This document shows, in pieces, positions 1 to 8,843 of a stretch of 33,961 nucleotides of DNA. The stretch is from a virus. How positions within the stretch are numbered: position 1 is the first letter of the stretch; each line of letters starts with the position of its first letter. The notes beneath the pieces are model-generated. The model had not been told where the DNA came from. It ran no database searches and saw nothing but the letters and a program-made list of their open reading frames with translations. The stretch covers positions 1-33,961 of the IMG/VR virus record IMGVR_UViG_3300044986_000977; one strand, given 5' to 3'. Both the position numbers and the translations under genes were made by a program.

Positions 1-642
1 CCTACTCAAACTCAAACTAATACGGCAACACAAACGCCAACTAATACAGCAACTAACACGGCATCTCCAACACAAACGCCAACTAATACAGCAACTAACA
101 CGGCATCTCCAACACAAACGCCAACTAATACAACAACAAATACAGCAACACCAACTAATACACCTACTCAAACTCAAACCCCTACCAATACATCAACTAA
201 TACACCGACACCAACAAAGACTCCGACACCGACTCCAACTCCTCCTGGTTTTTGGGAAATCGTGGATTGTTTCGGTACTTCATCTATTGTTGAAATTTCA
301 GGTGTATCCCCAAGTATTGGAGAAATGTATTTATTCACATTTGACAATAACAATTTAGATTATAATTGTTATTTTGTCACCGATACAAGTTACGGTCCGA
401 TAGTTGCTACTGCAATATACAATGATGGTCCATTTGTTGATTGTGCTGAATGTGGTGTGGTATATACTGGAACCTCAGTGAATCAAAATTATGAATATAC
501 TGCGGGTATGTTAGGTTCTTTCAGTGGCGGAACATTACCACCAGGAACACAAGTACCTCATCCGGGATATGCAACTCAAAACGGAATAGCAATCCAACTA
601 AACGCCATAACATTAGGAGGATTTAACGGACTCAATAATTAA
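1..642 (+). CDS. 3' end of tail-fibre/adhesin-like protein with Pro/Thr/Asn-rich linker (partial)
   Basis: The reading frame is open at base 1, so the gene begins left of the window; a GTG at 262 is internal to this frame and is not a convincing start. The first 80 or so residues are a low-complexity linker of P-T-N, T-N-T-A and T-Q-T-P units, ending in a run of P-T repeats and PPGFW. The remaining ~130 residues form a compact domain rich in Gly, Asn, Thr and aromatic residues with Cys residues, without a family I recognise. Long PT/NT linkers followed by a small C-terminal domain are common in surface or fibre proteins of phages, so a receptor-binding or virion-surface role is plausible but inferred. 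It is followed after 21 bases by the acidic protein at 664. Host-like secreted proteins also use such linkers, so the tail assignment is uncertain. Confidence 0.6.
   Translation, partial: PTQTQTNTATQTPTNTATNTASPTQTPTNTATNTASPTQTPTNTTTNTATPTNTPTQTQTPTNTSTNTPTPTKTPTPTPTPPGFWEIVDCFGTSSIVEISGVSPSIGEMYLFTFDNNNLDYNCYFVTDTSYGPIVATAIYNDGPFVDCAECGVVYTGTSVNQNYEYTAGMLGSFSGGTLPPGTQVPHPGYATQNGIAIQLNAITLGGFNGLNN
31..132 (+). repeat. 42-bp tandem repeats coding a 14-residue Thr/Asn/Pro unit
   Basis: The unit starting CAAACGCCAACTAATACAGC occurs at 31-72 and again, identical, at 73-114. A third copy begins at 115 and keeps only its first 18 bases before diverging into related ACA/ACT/AAT triplets. The repeat is in frame (42 = 14 codons), so copy-number change lengthens the linker without a frameshift. 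Confidence 0.9.
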
Positions 643-663
643 AACATATAAAAAAATATAAAA

Positions 664-1944
664 ATGGGAGACTTAAAACCAATAGGGAGTGAAAAACTCA
701 CAGGTCAAGACAAAATCAAAAGAATTCTTGAAATCGCTAAGTATAATGAAACAATTCCGAATTCAGTAAACGAAACGGCAAAATCATTCTATTCAATAAA
801 TCTAGCCGATGGTAATGATTATCAGATTGTAAAAGAAAAACAAGGATATATAATCAAGAAAATAGTTTCTGAGTCTGAGTTAGATTACATAGAGCCTATG
901 AAAAATAGGAAGTATTATTCTTCATATTCACAGGCGTTCAAGAGACTAAATCTATTGGCCGGAGAGTTGAATAGATTGAATGAAAATGAAGGTGGAGTAG
1001 AATTATATGGTGAACAAAAGAAATTTGTTCTGAAAACTCCTAAACCTGAACCCGTTGATGCAGAACCACCGGCACCACCAGCAGAACCGCCAGCGGTTCC
1101 TCAACCAGAATTACCTGATTCACCTGTTGGAGGGGAAGAAGAAATGGATATGAGTGCTGAAGAAATGCCTGATGGTGAACTTGAATTGGATGCAGATATG
1201 GAAATGGATGATACAGAATCTGCTCCTGAGGGTGAACCTGAAATGGATGATTCTTCAGAAGATATGTCATCGGCATCTGATGAGATGGTAACATTCAAGA
1301 CAATTCAAAAATTGACAGGAAAACTTACACAAAAAATTAGAGAGTTTGATAATCAAGACGGGATGACTTCCGAAGACATAAAATATGTAATAAACATGGT
1401 TCTTTCTTCATTAGATTTGAAAAACTTATCTGAGGAAGACAAAGAGGATATCATGTCTAAATTTGAAGATGCGGAAGAAAGACCTGAAGGAGATATGGAC
1501 ACGGATATGTCTGATGATGAATTGTCATTAGATGATGAGGATATTACCTCAGATTCGGAAGTTGAAGATATTGAAGTAGATATGGACAAACCAAAGGCTG
1601 AGATGGGTGAAATGAACTCTGGAAACGGTTCAATACTTGATAGTATCTTCAAAGAATCAAAAGTTGATAAAGTTTTATCAAGATATTTCGAAATCACAAA
1701 GAAGGAAATCTTGGAGTCAAAAGAAAAAAAACAAAGAAAAAGTAAAATACAAGAGGTAACTCTAAGAAAAAAAATGACAGAAGTAGTGAAACTTTCTGAG
1801 TCTGTTAAACAAGAACTTGTCTCAGAAAAATTTTTAAGAGCAAATCCTTCTTTCAATGTTGTTGGTAAAACAAATAAAAAAAATATAGTTTTTGAAAATA
1901 ACCAAAAACAAATTAAAATATCACCTGAGGGAGAAATTTTATGA
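664..1944 (+). CDS. Large acidic hypothetical protein, possible head/prohead core component
   Basis: 426 residues, no family recognised. The first ~110 residues look folded. Residues ~125-160 are a Pro/Ala/Glu linker, and ~160-325 are dominated by Asp, Glu, Ser and Met in motifs such as EMDMDT, similar in style to the acidic part of the scaffold at 12009. The last ~90 residues are Lys-rich and helical. The strongly acidic, disordered middle resembles phage scaffold or internal head proteins, which is inference from composition only. The ATG at 664 has an all A/T leader with no Shine-Dalgarno sequence. Its stop overlaps the next start as ATGA (1941-1944), indicating translational coupling. Confidence 0.6.
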   Translation: MGDLKPIGSEKLTGQDKIKRILEIAKYNETIPNSVNETAKSFYSINLADGNDYQIVKEKQGYIIKKIVSESELDYIEPMKNRKYYSSYSQAFKRLNLLAGELNRLNENEGGVELYGEQKKFVLKTPKPEPVDAEPPAPPAEPPAVPQPELPDSPVGGEEEMDMSAEEMPDGELELDADMEMDDTESAPEGEPEMDDSSEDMSSASDEMVTFKTIQKLTGKLTQKIREFDNQDGMTSEDIKYVINMVLSSLDLKNLSEEDKEDIMSKFEDAEERPEGDMDTDMSDDELSLDDEDITSDSEVEDIEVDMDKPKAEMGEMNSGNGSILDSIFKESKVDKVLSRYFEITKKEILESKEKKQRKSKIQEVTLRKKMTEVVKLSESVKQELVSEKFLRANPSFNVVGKTNKKNIVFENNQKQIKISPEGEIL

Positions 1945-2342
1945 GTAAATTGGTTTTCGTTAATGGTTTAGGACCTAACTACAAAGGCGATAACATTTAC
2001 GAATTCATATTTTCTGACGAAAATTTGGAAGATGTTTGGGGAGAAAATTGGGAATCAAAACCAAGTAATGGTTATCCATCACCTCCGAATTTGAAATATA
2101 TAAAAAAGGTAGGAGTTTTGAGAAATACTGATGTTAAATTGGAATTGATTCAGAACTCCGATTTTTTTTGTATGATAGATGCCTTAGATGATGTAGTTGC
2201 GATGGCTTGGGAACCTGAAGAAATAAAGGGACATAAAAGAATGATTTTTAGGTTCGGAGAGTCAGAGCAAGTTATAAAAGATAAATTATACGAGAGAGAT
2301 TTGATTCTCGAATTTGAAAAGAAAGTTGTATATGAAAATTAA
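1941..2342 (+). CDS. Conserved-looking hypothetical protein, 133 aa
   Basis: A compact globular protein with many Trp, Asp, Glu and Asn residues (for example DVWGENWESKPSNGYPSPP around residues 31-50). I do not recognise a family. It sits in a four-gene overlapping string (664-4481) just upstream of the terminase, overlapping both neighbours by a few bases, so it is probably made together with virion or packaging proteins. A GAGGGAG-like purine stretch a few bases before the ATG is inside the previous gene. Confidence 0.6.
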   Translation: MSKLVFVNGLGPNYKGDNIYEFIFSDENLEDVWGENWESKPSNGYPSPPNLKYIKKVGVLRNTDVKLELIQNSDFFCMIDALDDVVAMAWEPEEIKGHKRMIFRFGESEQVIKDKLYERDLILEFEKKVVYEN

Positions 2343-3174
2343 AATTAAATCATTGGAACTTATTGAAAAAGGAATCCCTTCAAGAACTGTTCTGAAATTG
2401 AATGAATCTGAAATAAATTTATTACATTCAAAATTATTTGGTGAACAAATACAATCCAAAGGTGCTCCCGTACAAATCAAAAGTACAACACCAAATGCGA
2501 TTCAAACGGTAAAAAACTTATCTACACAGGGGGTTCCTGTTCAGATGATTGAAAAAGAATTAGAGGAAGAGGAAGAAGTTGATATGGACCCAAATCAGAA
2601 GAAACAAACTCAAGACCCACAACAAGTTGGTCCAAGTTCAAACGATGGGTTCGGACCGGATAAAACAGAAGACTCTTCCATGAATGATGATGGTATGTAT
2701 AATTTTGAATCGATTGAAGAGTCAAAAAAGAAAAATGCGAAAAATCCCTGGGCTATTTGTACTGCAAAAATGGGAGAAGAATTCGGAACTACGGAAAGAA
2801 GTGAGTGGACAAAAAAACAAAAAGCCAAGTATGAAAGTTGTGTTATGGGTGTGAAAAAATCTTTGGAAGAAAGTAAAAAAAATGTATCTTTGTTTTTAGA
2901 AACAGAAATTCAAAAAATTGTCGAAAGACATCTTTCTCCAAAAATTACAAAAAAAGACCTCATGAAATACTTGAGAGAATCGGAACCAGCTACAGCACCC
3001 CCAAAACCGGCTACACCTACAAAACCGGCTACACCTACAAAACCAAAACCTAGACCCATGAGACCTGGACAAAATCCTAATCCAGGTGAAAAAGAGTCAC
3101 CGATGGCAGTTGAACCAGAAAAAGTCAAAGACAAAGTTATATCTACTATAATGAAAATGTTGAGAAAAAAATGA
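2332..3174 (+). CDS. Hypothetical virion-associated protein with PWAIC cysteine motif
   Basis: 280 residues from the ATG at 2332, which overlaps the previous stop by 11 bases; a TTG at 2314 would add six residues and is less likely. Residues ~138-175 carry KNPWAICTAKMG followed by a Lys-rich helix and CVMGVKK, a two-cysteine module that I associate with hypothetical proteins of marine T4-like phages. After it come a helical part with EIQKIVERHL and a Pro/Lys/Thr linker (PATPTKPATPTK, two short repeats). The C-terminus is Lys-rich. The function is unknown. Two other proteins in the window (15888 and 17020) carry comparable small Cys/Lys motifs. It overlaps the next gene as ATGA. Confidence 0.6.
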   Translation: MKIKIKSLELIEKGIPSRTVLKLNESEINLLHSKLFGEQIQSKGAPVQIKSTTPNAIQTVKNLSTQGVPVQMIEKELEEEEEVDMDPNQKKQTQDPQQVGPSSNDGFGPDKTEDSSMNDDGMYNFESIEESKKKNAKNPWAICTAKMGEEFGTTERSEWTKKQKAKYESCVMGVKKSLEESKKNVSLFLETEIQKIVERHLSPKITKKDLMKYLRESEPATAPPKPATPTKPATPTKPKPRPMRPGQNPNPGEKESPMAVEPEKVKDKVISTIMKMLRKK

Positions 3175-4481
3175 AAAAAAGAACATTAGAAGCAATTGAT
3201 TATGGGAATTATCCTGAGAGGATGGACCCAAACTTAGAAAGAAAACTTTCAAGTCCCGAAAATTTATATGCTAGCTCACCAGCATTCCAAAAAGGGGTTG
3301 AAGATGTAGAAAGGTTAGCAACAGAACGTTTCAAAACGGTCGTTGATAAGCTGCGTCAAGTCAAAGGGATGGAAAGACTAACTCCTAATGTAATTCAAAG
3401 AATTTATATGGAGGAGATGAGTAAGGTACCTATGATTTTAAGAATCGAATCTCAACATAGAGAGGAATTGGAAGAATTGGCTAAAGATGTTTGTTTGGAT
3501 GAAACTGAGACACCTGAGGATTGGTATCAAATTGAAGCCATGTTAAATAGAGAACCTATTGACGTGGACAATTTTAGATACGAACCCGAAGAACCCGAAG
3601 ATGAAGATGATGAAAATGAAGAAAAAAAACAGAGTTTGAGTTTTGATGATTTTGATATTGAAAATTTGACACCACAAGAAGAGTTTGAGTTAGAGAAACA
3701 CAAAAGAAATATTATAAATGCTCTTGTTCAGGGTGCCGCAAAAAAAGGACACTACTTATTTCAAAAACCTGAAGTTAAAACTAAACTTGACGCAATCGAC
3801 TCAAGATTGTACCCAGCTTATTTGGGGGTTATGGCCGTCAATGATTTATTGTATTTCACCATGGAACAAATGATTGAACACATGTCAGCCACAGGAAATG
3901 GTGTTGCCGGTAAAGTATCGTTGGAGGATGCTGATGACAAAGGAGGAGAAGGAGAAGAAGATTCTCAAGATAAACCAGACACCAAAATAGTTGCCGAGGG
4001 TTTATTTTTTCCAATTTTATGTCATGAAATTATTAAAGGAATCAAAAAGGCTAACGCTAGATTTGGTCTACCCAAGGACCCTCAAATGCGTGAAAAAGTG
4101 AAAGCAGCTGTTGATGTTCTCTCTAACGAACCCATGCAGTTGCGGTTAGGACCTCCTGTTGTAGAAAAACTTAGATTTGCGTTACCCGACGAAATGTTTC
4201 TTCCTGAAAATAAAGGTTTGATAAACTGGTTTGAAATCGAATTATACCAAATTCCAAATCGTGAATTTCTTCAAATTTTTGGCGATACAATTTCAAAGAT
4301 TCCATCAAAAGTTTCAAAGGCTAAAGAACGTTACAGAGAAATCATGAAAAAAGCGATGGAACTTAAAAAAGAGTATGAAGATTATTTGAAAACTCAAAAG
4401 AAAAGTGATGATTCCGATATTGACGATGACGATAGTTTGGACGACTTCTTGAGTAATTTAGGTATAAGTCGACCCAAATAA
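3171..4481 (+). CDS. Hypothetical protein immediately upstream of terminase, 436 aa
   Basis: No family recognised. A helical N-terminal half (residues ~1-130) is followed by an acidic stretch (EPEEPEDEDDENEEKKQ, ~140-158), a central helical domain (~165-345, interrupted by a second acidic, Gly-rich loop around 255-275), and a Lys-rich then Asp-rich tail ending near DDDDSLDDFLSNLGI. It ends six bases before the terminase start, and begins inside the stop of the preceding gene. Position suggests a packaging or head-assembly role (a small-terminase role is possible by location, but no helix-turn-helix was evident). This is inference only. Confidence 0.6.
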   Translation: MKKRTLEAIDYGNYPERMDPNLERKLSSPENLYASSPAFQKGVEDVERLATERFKTVVDKLRQVKGMERLTPNVIQRIYMEEMSKVPMILRIESQHREELEELAKDVCLDETETPEDWYQIEAMLNREPIDVDNFRYEPEEPEDEDDENEEKKQSLSFDDFDIENLTPQEEFELEKHKRNIINALVQGAAKKGHYLFQKPEVKTKLDAIDSRLYPAYLGVMAVNDLLYFTMEQMIEHMSATGNGVAGKVSLEDADDKGGEGEEDSQDKPDTKIVAEGLFFPILCHEIIKGIKKANARFGLPKDPQMREKVKAAVDVLSNEPMQLRLGPPVVEKLRFALPDEMFLPENKGLINWFEIELYQIPNREFLQIFGDTISKIPSKVSKAKERYREIMKKAMELKKEYEDYLKTQKKSDDSDIDDDDSLDDFLSNLGISRPK

Positions 4482-4487
4482 TTTTGG

Positions 4488-6251
4488 ATGACGAAAGAAC
4501 AACTAATTATTGAATATACAAAATGCATGAGGAACACTCCGTATGCATTAAAAACTTATTTACAAACTTACGATAACACGGTATCTAAGTACGTTCCTTT
4601 AGATTTATTTCCTGACCAAGTAAGATTGATTGAAGATTATGATGCTCATAATGAAAATATTGCCCTAAAATACAGACAAGCAGGTGTTTCTACCGTGACA
4701 GCAGCTTGGGCTTCAAAAAAATTAGTTTTCGCAAAAAAACAAAAACCTGAAAAAATTCTAATAATTGCCAATAAACTTGACACTTCCGTCGAGATGGCTA
4801 ACAAAATAAGGTCGTTCACGGAACAATGGCCTGAGTGGGTTGGTATCGGGTTTTCTGCAGAAAAAAACTCACAAAGACATTTCAAACTTTCAAATGATTG
4901 TGAAGTAAAGGCAGTTGCTACATCTAAAGATGCCTTACGTGGTTACACACCTACAATATTAATTTTTGATGAAGCAGCGTTCATTGAGGCGGACAATGAT
5001 TTTTGGTCTGCATGTATGGCCTCACTTTCTACAGGTGGTAAAGTTATAGTTGTTTCAACACCAAACGGATATGACCCAATCTATTATGAAATTTATGACC
5101 AAGCACTCAGAGGAATGAATGAGTTCAAAATTTCAGAAATGTTTTGGTATCGAGACCCGAGATATACAAAAGACCTTTATGTTGTAAAAACAAACGACTT
5201 AGTTCATTTTCTTCTCAATAGAGAAGACTACGCCAAAGATGTAGTTATTGACCTTTCAATAGAAAATCCATATGAGAGAGACCATTCAATTACAACAGAT
5301 TACATAAACAAGGGTTATAAACCATGTTCTGCGTGGTTCGAAGGAATGGTCAAAAAACTAAAATTTGACCGAAGAAAAGTTGCCCAAGAATTGGAGTGTA
5401 ATTTTTTGGGTTCAGGTGATAATGTTTTTGAGTCTGAATTGATGCAAAATATTGCAAAAAACAGTCTCCGAGAGCCACAAGCTAAATTGATGGGAAGTTC
5501 TCTTTGGATTTTCAAAGAACCTGAAAATAATCATAAGTACGTAATGGGTGTTGACGTTTCAAGAGGTGATTCTGAGGATTTTTCATGTATAGAAATTATT
5601 GACTTTGATACCAAAGAACAAGTATTAGAATATGTAGGTAAAATCCCTCCAGATGTACTTGCGGAGATTGCTTACAAATGGGGTACAATGTACAGAGCTT
5701 ACTGTGTTATTGATATAACTGGTGGAATGGGAATTTCTACTGCCCGAAAAATGCAAGAATTAAACTATGAGGGAGGTTTATATGTTGACAATATAGACCC
5801 AAATAAAAAATGGAAATGGGACCCAAAAGCTAATGAAAAAATACCTGGTATAAATTTTAATTCCAAAAGGGTTCAGATAATTGCATCTCTTGAAGAGGCA
5901 GTAAGACATGATTTTAAAATCTATTCCAATCGTTTATATAACGAAATGAATACCTTTATTTTTATAAACGGTAGGCCTGACCATCAAAAGGGACACCATG
6001 ATGATTGTATAATGGCCATATCTATGGCGATATATGTTGCAGAGAAATCATTTCAATCATTACAAAAAGTTGTCAACCACACTAAAGCAATGCTAAATTC
6101 ATGGACCTCAACCGTAAACGAAAATAAAAACACCTCAGATTATTTTAATCCTATGGTTCCTCAGTCTAATCGTAATTCAGGTATATATCCAACAAACGGT
6201 CCAACTAAGGCCGATTATCAAAAATATGGGTGGTTATTTGGGACCAAATAA
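4488..6251 (+). CDS. terL: Terminase large subunit (gp17-like packaging ATPase/nuclease)
   Basis: The motor that cuts concatemeric DNA and pumps it into proheads through the portal. The 587 residues compare with 610 for T4 gp17. The ATPase domain shows a Walker A-like RQAGVST (63-69), Walker B ILIFDEAAF (157-165, catalytic Glu162) and the coupling motif STPNG (190-194). The RNase H-like nuclease domain shows GVDVSRGDS (354-362, Asp356), VIDITGGMG (407-415, Asp409) and HHDDCIMA (503-510), the expected three acidic clusters. The ATG at 4488 follows the previous stop by six bases and has no Shine-Dalgarno sequence. It is followed directly by the portal gene, without tail sheath and tube genes between them as in T4. 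Confidence 0.96.
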   Translation: MTKEQLIIEYTKCMRNTPYALKTYLQTYDNTVSKYVPLDLFPDQVRLIEDYDAHNENIALKYRQAGVSTVTAAWASKKLVFAKKQKPEKILIIANKLDTSVEMANKIRSFTEQWPEWVGIGFSAEKNSQRHFKLSNDCEVKAVATSKDALRGYTPTILIFDEAAFIEADNDFWSACMASLSTGGKVIVVSTPNGYDPIYYEIYDQALRGMNEFKISEMFWYRDPRYTKDLYVVKTNDLVHFLLNREDYAKDVVIDLSIENPYERDHSITTDYINKGYKPCSAWFEGMVKKLKFDRRKVAQELECNFLGSGDNVFESELMQNIAKNSLREPQAKLMGSSLWIFKEPENNHKYVMGVDVSRGDSEDFSCIEIIDFDTKEQVLEYVGKIPPDVLAEIAYKWGTMYRAYCVIDITGGMGISTARKMQELNYEGGLYVDNIDPNKKWKWDPKANEKIPGINFNSKRVQIIASLEEAVRHDFKIYSNRLYNEMNTFIFINGRPDHQKGHHDDCIMAISMAIYVAEKSFQSLQKVVNHTKAMLNSWTSTVNENKNTSDYFNPMVPQSNRNSGIYPTNGPTKADYQKYGWLFGTK

Positions 6252-6252
6252 C

Positions 6253-6260
6253 TATTTATA
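6253..6260 (+). promoter_or_regulatory. Putative late promoter element upstream of portal gene
   Basis: TATTTATA, 28 bases before the portal ATG at 6289, lies in the 37-base gap after terL. It is one of ten intergenic copies of the same octamer family. Confidence 0.45.
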
Positions 6261-6288
6261 TTATTGATTAGACAAGTAAAATTAAAAA

Positions 6289-8121
6289 ATGAGTGAACAG
6301 AATTTAACGATTTGGCAAAGGTTATCCAAAACCTTTGGACCCAATTCTTTGTTAGGTCAAGATTATCCCACATATAAGTTTGACAAAAAAGTATTATTAC
6401 GTACAACTGACAGAACTGAATATGAGAGGGAAAAGTTACAAGCACAACAAAGTTTTTATTTAGCAAATCAGTGGGCTAAAGTTGAAAACAATCTATACTC
6501 TCAGGCCATTTATTATGAACCATCTAGGTTATCGGCACAATATGATTATGAGTCAATGGAATACACGCCTGAAATTTCCGCAGCTTTGGACATTTATGCT
6601 GAGGAATCAACAACAACTAATGAAGATGGATTTATTTTGCAAATTTACTCGGAATCTAAAAGAATCAAATCAGTTTTAGCTGACCTTTTCAACAATACTT
6701 TAGATATAAACACAAATCTACCCATGTGGACAAGAAACACTTGTAAGTATGGTGATAACTTCGTTTATCTTAAATTGGACCCTGAAAAAGGAATTGTTGG
6801 TTGTCAACAATTACCTACAATCGAAATCGAAAGAAGAGAAGTGGGAACATCACAGAAAATTACAGTTGAACCTGATAAGCCTGAAGATAGAAAAGCACTT
6901 CACTTTGATTGGAAAAATAAAAACATGACATTCCAATCATGGGAAATTGCACATTTTAGATTATTAGGTGATGACAGGAGGTTACCTTACGGTACTTCAA
7001 TGTTAGAAAAAGCAAGAAGAATTTGGAAACAATTATTATTATCTGAAGATGCGATGTTGATTTATCGTACTTCTAGAGCACCTGAAAGAAGAATTTTCAA
7101 AGTTTTCGTCGGAAACATGAACGATGATGATGTTGAAGCATATGTACAGCGTGTTGCCAACAAATTCAAGAGGGAACAAATAGTAGATAGTAAAACGGGT
7201 CAAGTTGATATGAGATTTAATCAGATGGCGGTAGACCAAGATTATTTCGTTCCTGTCAGAGACCCAGCAGCACCGAGTCCAATTGACACACTTCCTGGTG
7301 CACAAAATTTATCAGAAATTGCTGATATTGAATATATTCAGAAAAAATTACTAACAGCTCTTAGAGTTCCTAAAGCATTTTTAGGATTTGAGGAGGTGGT
7401 AGGTGATGGTAAAAACCTTTCCTTACAAGACATCAGGTTTGCCAGAACAATCAATAGGATTCAAAAAAGTATGCTACAGGAATTAAATAAAATTGCAATT
7501 GTACATTTATTCCTTTTAGGCTTTGAAGATGAACTTGAGAATTTTACTTTAGGTCTTACAAATCCCTCTACTCAAGCCGACCTACTCAAAATTGATGTTT
7601 GGAAAGAAAAGGTCACACTATATAAAGATATGGTATCTGACCCAGGAGGTGGAATATCTGCAACATCTACAACCTGGGCTAAAAAACATATTTTTGGTTG
7701 GTCAGATGATGAAGTCAAATTGGATTTACAACAACAAAGATTAGAAAGAGCTGTGGGTGAAGAATTGAAAGCAACACCAACGGTAATAACAAAAACAGGA
7801 ATATTTGATAATTTAGACAAACTATATGGGTCAACCACTGGAGGAACTACAACACAATCAGCACCTGAAACAGGAGGATTTGAACCCTCAGGTGCGGAAA
7901 CAATGGCACCACCGCCCCCAGAACAACCAGCACCTGAAGCTCCAGCAGCACCTGGAGCAACTCCTGAGGGAGGTGAAGTTACACCAGAATCCAAAACTAA
8001 AGAATTAAATATTTTAGTTGAAAATAACTTTATTGAAGGTCCAACAAACATAGATTTATCACATGGACAAAATTCTTTGGGTGAAATTACAAAGGAGTTA
8101 AACAAGTTACTAAATTCATAA
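6289..8121 (+). CDS. 20: Portal protein (gp20-like)
   Basis: A dodecameric ring at the special head vertex, the conduit for DNA packaging and the nucleation site for head assembly. The 610 residues compare with 524 in T4. Typical gp20-family features are seen: an early stretch around SAQYDYESMEYTPEISAALD (residues ~77-98), a central part with HFRLLGDDRRLPYGTSMLEKA, and later LSEIADIEYIQKKLLTALRVPKAFLGFEE. The C-terminal extension (~535-580) is rich in Pro, Ala and Glu and probably disordered, accounting for part of the extra length. No Shine-Dalgarno sequence: the leader is A-rich. It lies between terL and the unknown gene at 8145. Confidence 0.93.
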   Translation: MSEQNLTIWQRLSKTFGPNSLLGQDYPTYKFDKKVLLRTTDRTEYEREKLQAQQSFYLANQWAKVENNLYSQAIYYEPSRLSAQYDYESMEYTPEISAALDIYAEESTTTNEDGFILQIYSESKRIKSVLADLFNNTLDINTNLPMWTRNTCKYGDNFVYLKLDPEKGIVGCQQLPTIEIERREVGTSQKITVEPDKPEDRKALHFDWKNKNMTFQSWEIAHFRLLGDDRRLPYGTSMLEKARRIWKQLLLSEDAMLIYRTSRAPERRIFKVFVGNMNDDDVEAYVQRVANKFKREQIVDSKTGQVDMRFNQMAVDQDYFVPVRDPAAPSPIDTLPGAQNLSEIADIEYIQKKLLTALRVPKAFLGFEEVVGDGKNLSLQDIRFARTINRIQKSMLQELNKIAIVHLFLLGFEDELENFTLGLTNPSTQADLLKIDVWKEKVTLYKDMVSDPGGGISATSTTWAKKHIFGWSDDEVKLDLQQQRLERAVGEELKATPTVITKTGIFDNLDKLYGSTTGGTTTQSAPETGGFEPSGAETMAPPPPEQPAPEAPAAPGATPEGGEVTPESKTKELNILVENNFIEGPTNIDLSHGQNSLGEITKELNKLLNS

Positions 8122-8129
8122 TATTTATT
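8122..8129 (+). promoter_or_regulatory. Putative late promoter element upstream of the gene at 8145
   Basis: TATTTATT lies 15 bases before the ATG at 8145, immediately after the portal stop. Confidence 0.45.
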
Positions 8130-8144
8130 TGTAAATCCACAGTA

Positions 8145-8843
8145 ATGACATTCGGACAGATAAAAACCGCCATAGAAAACCATCTTATTGAATCTTATAA
8201 AAATGAAAAAGATTTTAAGAAAAGTATCAATGAATTCAGGTCTAACATATTGAATAATAAATCAATATCTAAACTTTACTCTATTTACGACCAATTGTCT
8301 ACAAATCAAGGTCTGAATGAAAGCGACGCTAAAGATTTTTTAGAAGAGGGTTTGTCTGTAATCAATAGAATCTTACCTACAATAAAATTACCCAAACTTG
8401 CTAAGGAAAATACAAATAACAATTATAAAAACATAGACACTTTAGTTTATACGAATAATTTAAATTTGTCTGAACGTGTAAATGCGAAAAAAGAAATTAT
8501 CCAAATTCTAAAATCGAAAAAAGAAAATTTAAAAGAGTCTATAAAGATACCTGTGTCTAGTATGGTCAAAATTGCGAATCAGACATTAGAAAATTACATC
8601 ACAAACATGGATGAGGATTCTAAAAAAATTTTCATGAACGTCGTGAAAACAGATAGTAAAAACTTGATAGAAGATTATCAAAATTTGAAAGACTCCACAA
8701 TAAATAAATTGAAAACAATTCTCACAAATGAATCTGAGGAAGAATTAAAATTCAAAATTGAAGAAACTATAGAAAAAATTCAAACTCAGGACTTTAATCA
8801 GATGAACTATGTGAAATTGATGAGTTTGGAAAAAAATTTATAA
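8145..8843 (+). CDS. Hypothetical helical protein between portal and protease (positional gp67/68 counterpart)
   Basis: 232 residues, Lys/Asn/Glu-rich and predicted mainly helical by eye, with long stretches such as SKKENLKESIKIPVSSMVKI. No family recognised. In T4 the corresponding interval between genes 20 and 21 encodes the prohead core proteins gp67 and gp68, so a core role is possible by position. No sequence similarity to those was recognised. It has its own upstream TATTTATT element and ends overlapping the convergent bS21 gene by six bases. Confidence 0.65.
   Translation: MTFGQIKTAIENHLIESYKNEKDFKKSINEFRSNILNNKSISKLYSIYDQLSTNQGLNESDAKDFLEEGLSVINRILPTIKLPKLAKENTNNNYKNIDTLVYTNNLNLSERVNAKKEIIQILKSKKENLKESIKIPVSSMVKIANQTLENYITNMDEDSKKIFMNVVKTDSKNLIEDYQNLKDSTINKLKTILTNESEEELKFKIEETIEKIQTQDFNQMNYVKLMSLEKNL

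Noticed and set aside
31-132. Direct repeats as a possible CRISPR array
   Set aside because: The copies are contiguous with no spacers, are in frame, and code for a continuous Thr/Asn/Pro linker.
1353-1856. 167-residue minus-strand frame opposite the acidic protein
   Set aside because: Ser/Phe-rich composition is the reverse complement of Asp/Glu/Lys codons in the real gene; it has no start context and breaks the plus-strand operon.
7572-8183. 203-residue minus-strand open frame opposite the portal
   Set aside because: It is antisense to a firmly identified gp20 gene, and its Pro/Ser/Gly composition mirrors the portal's low-complexity C-terminus.
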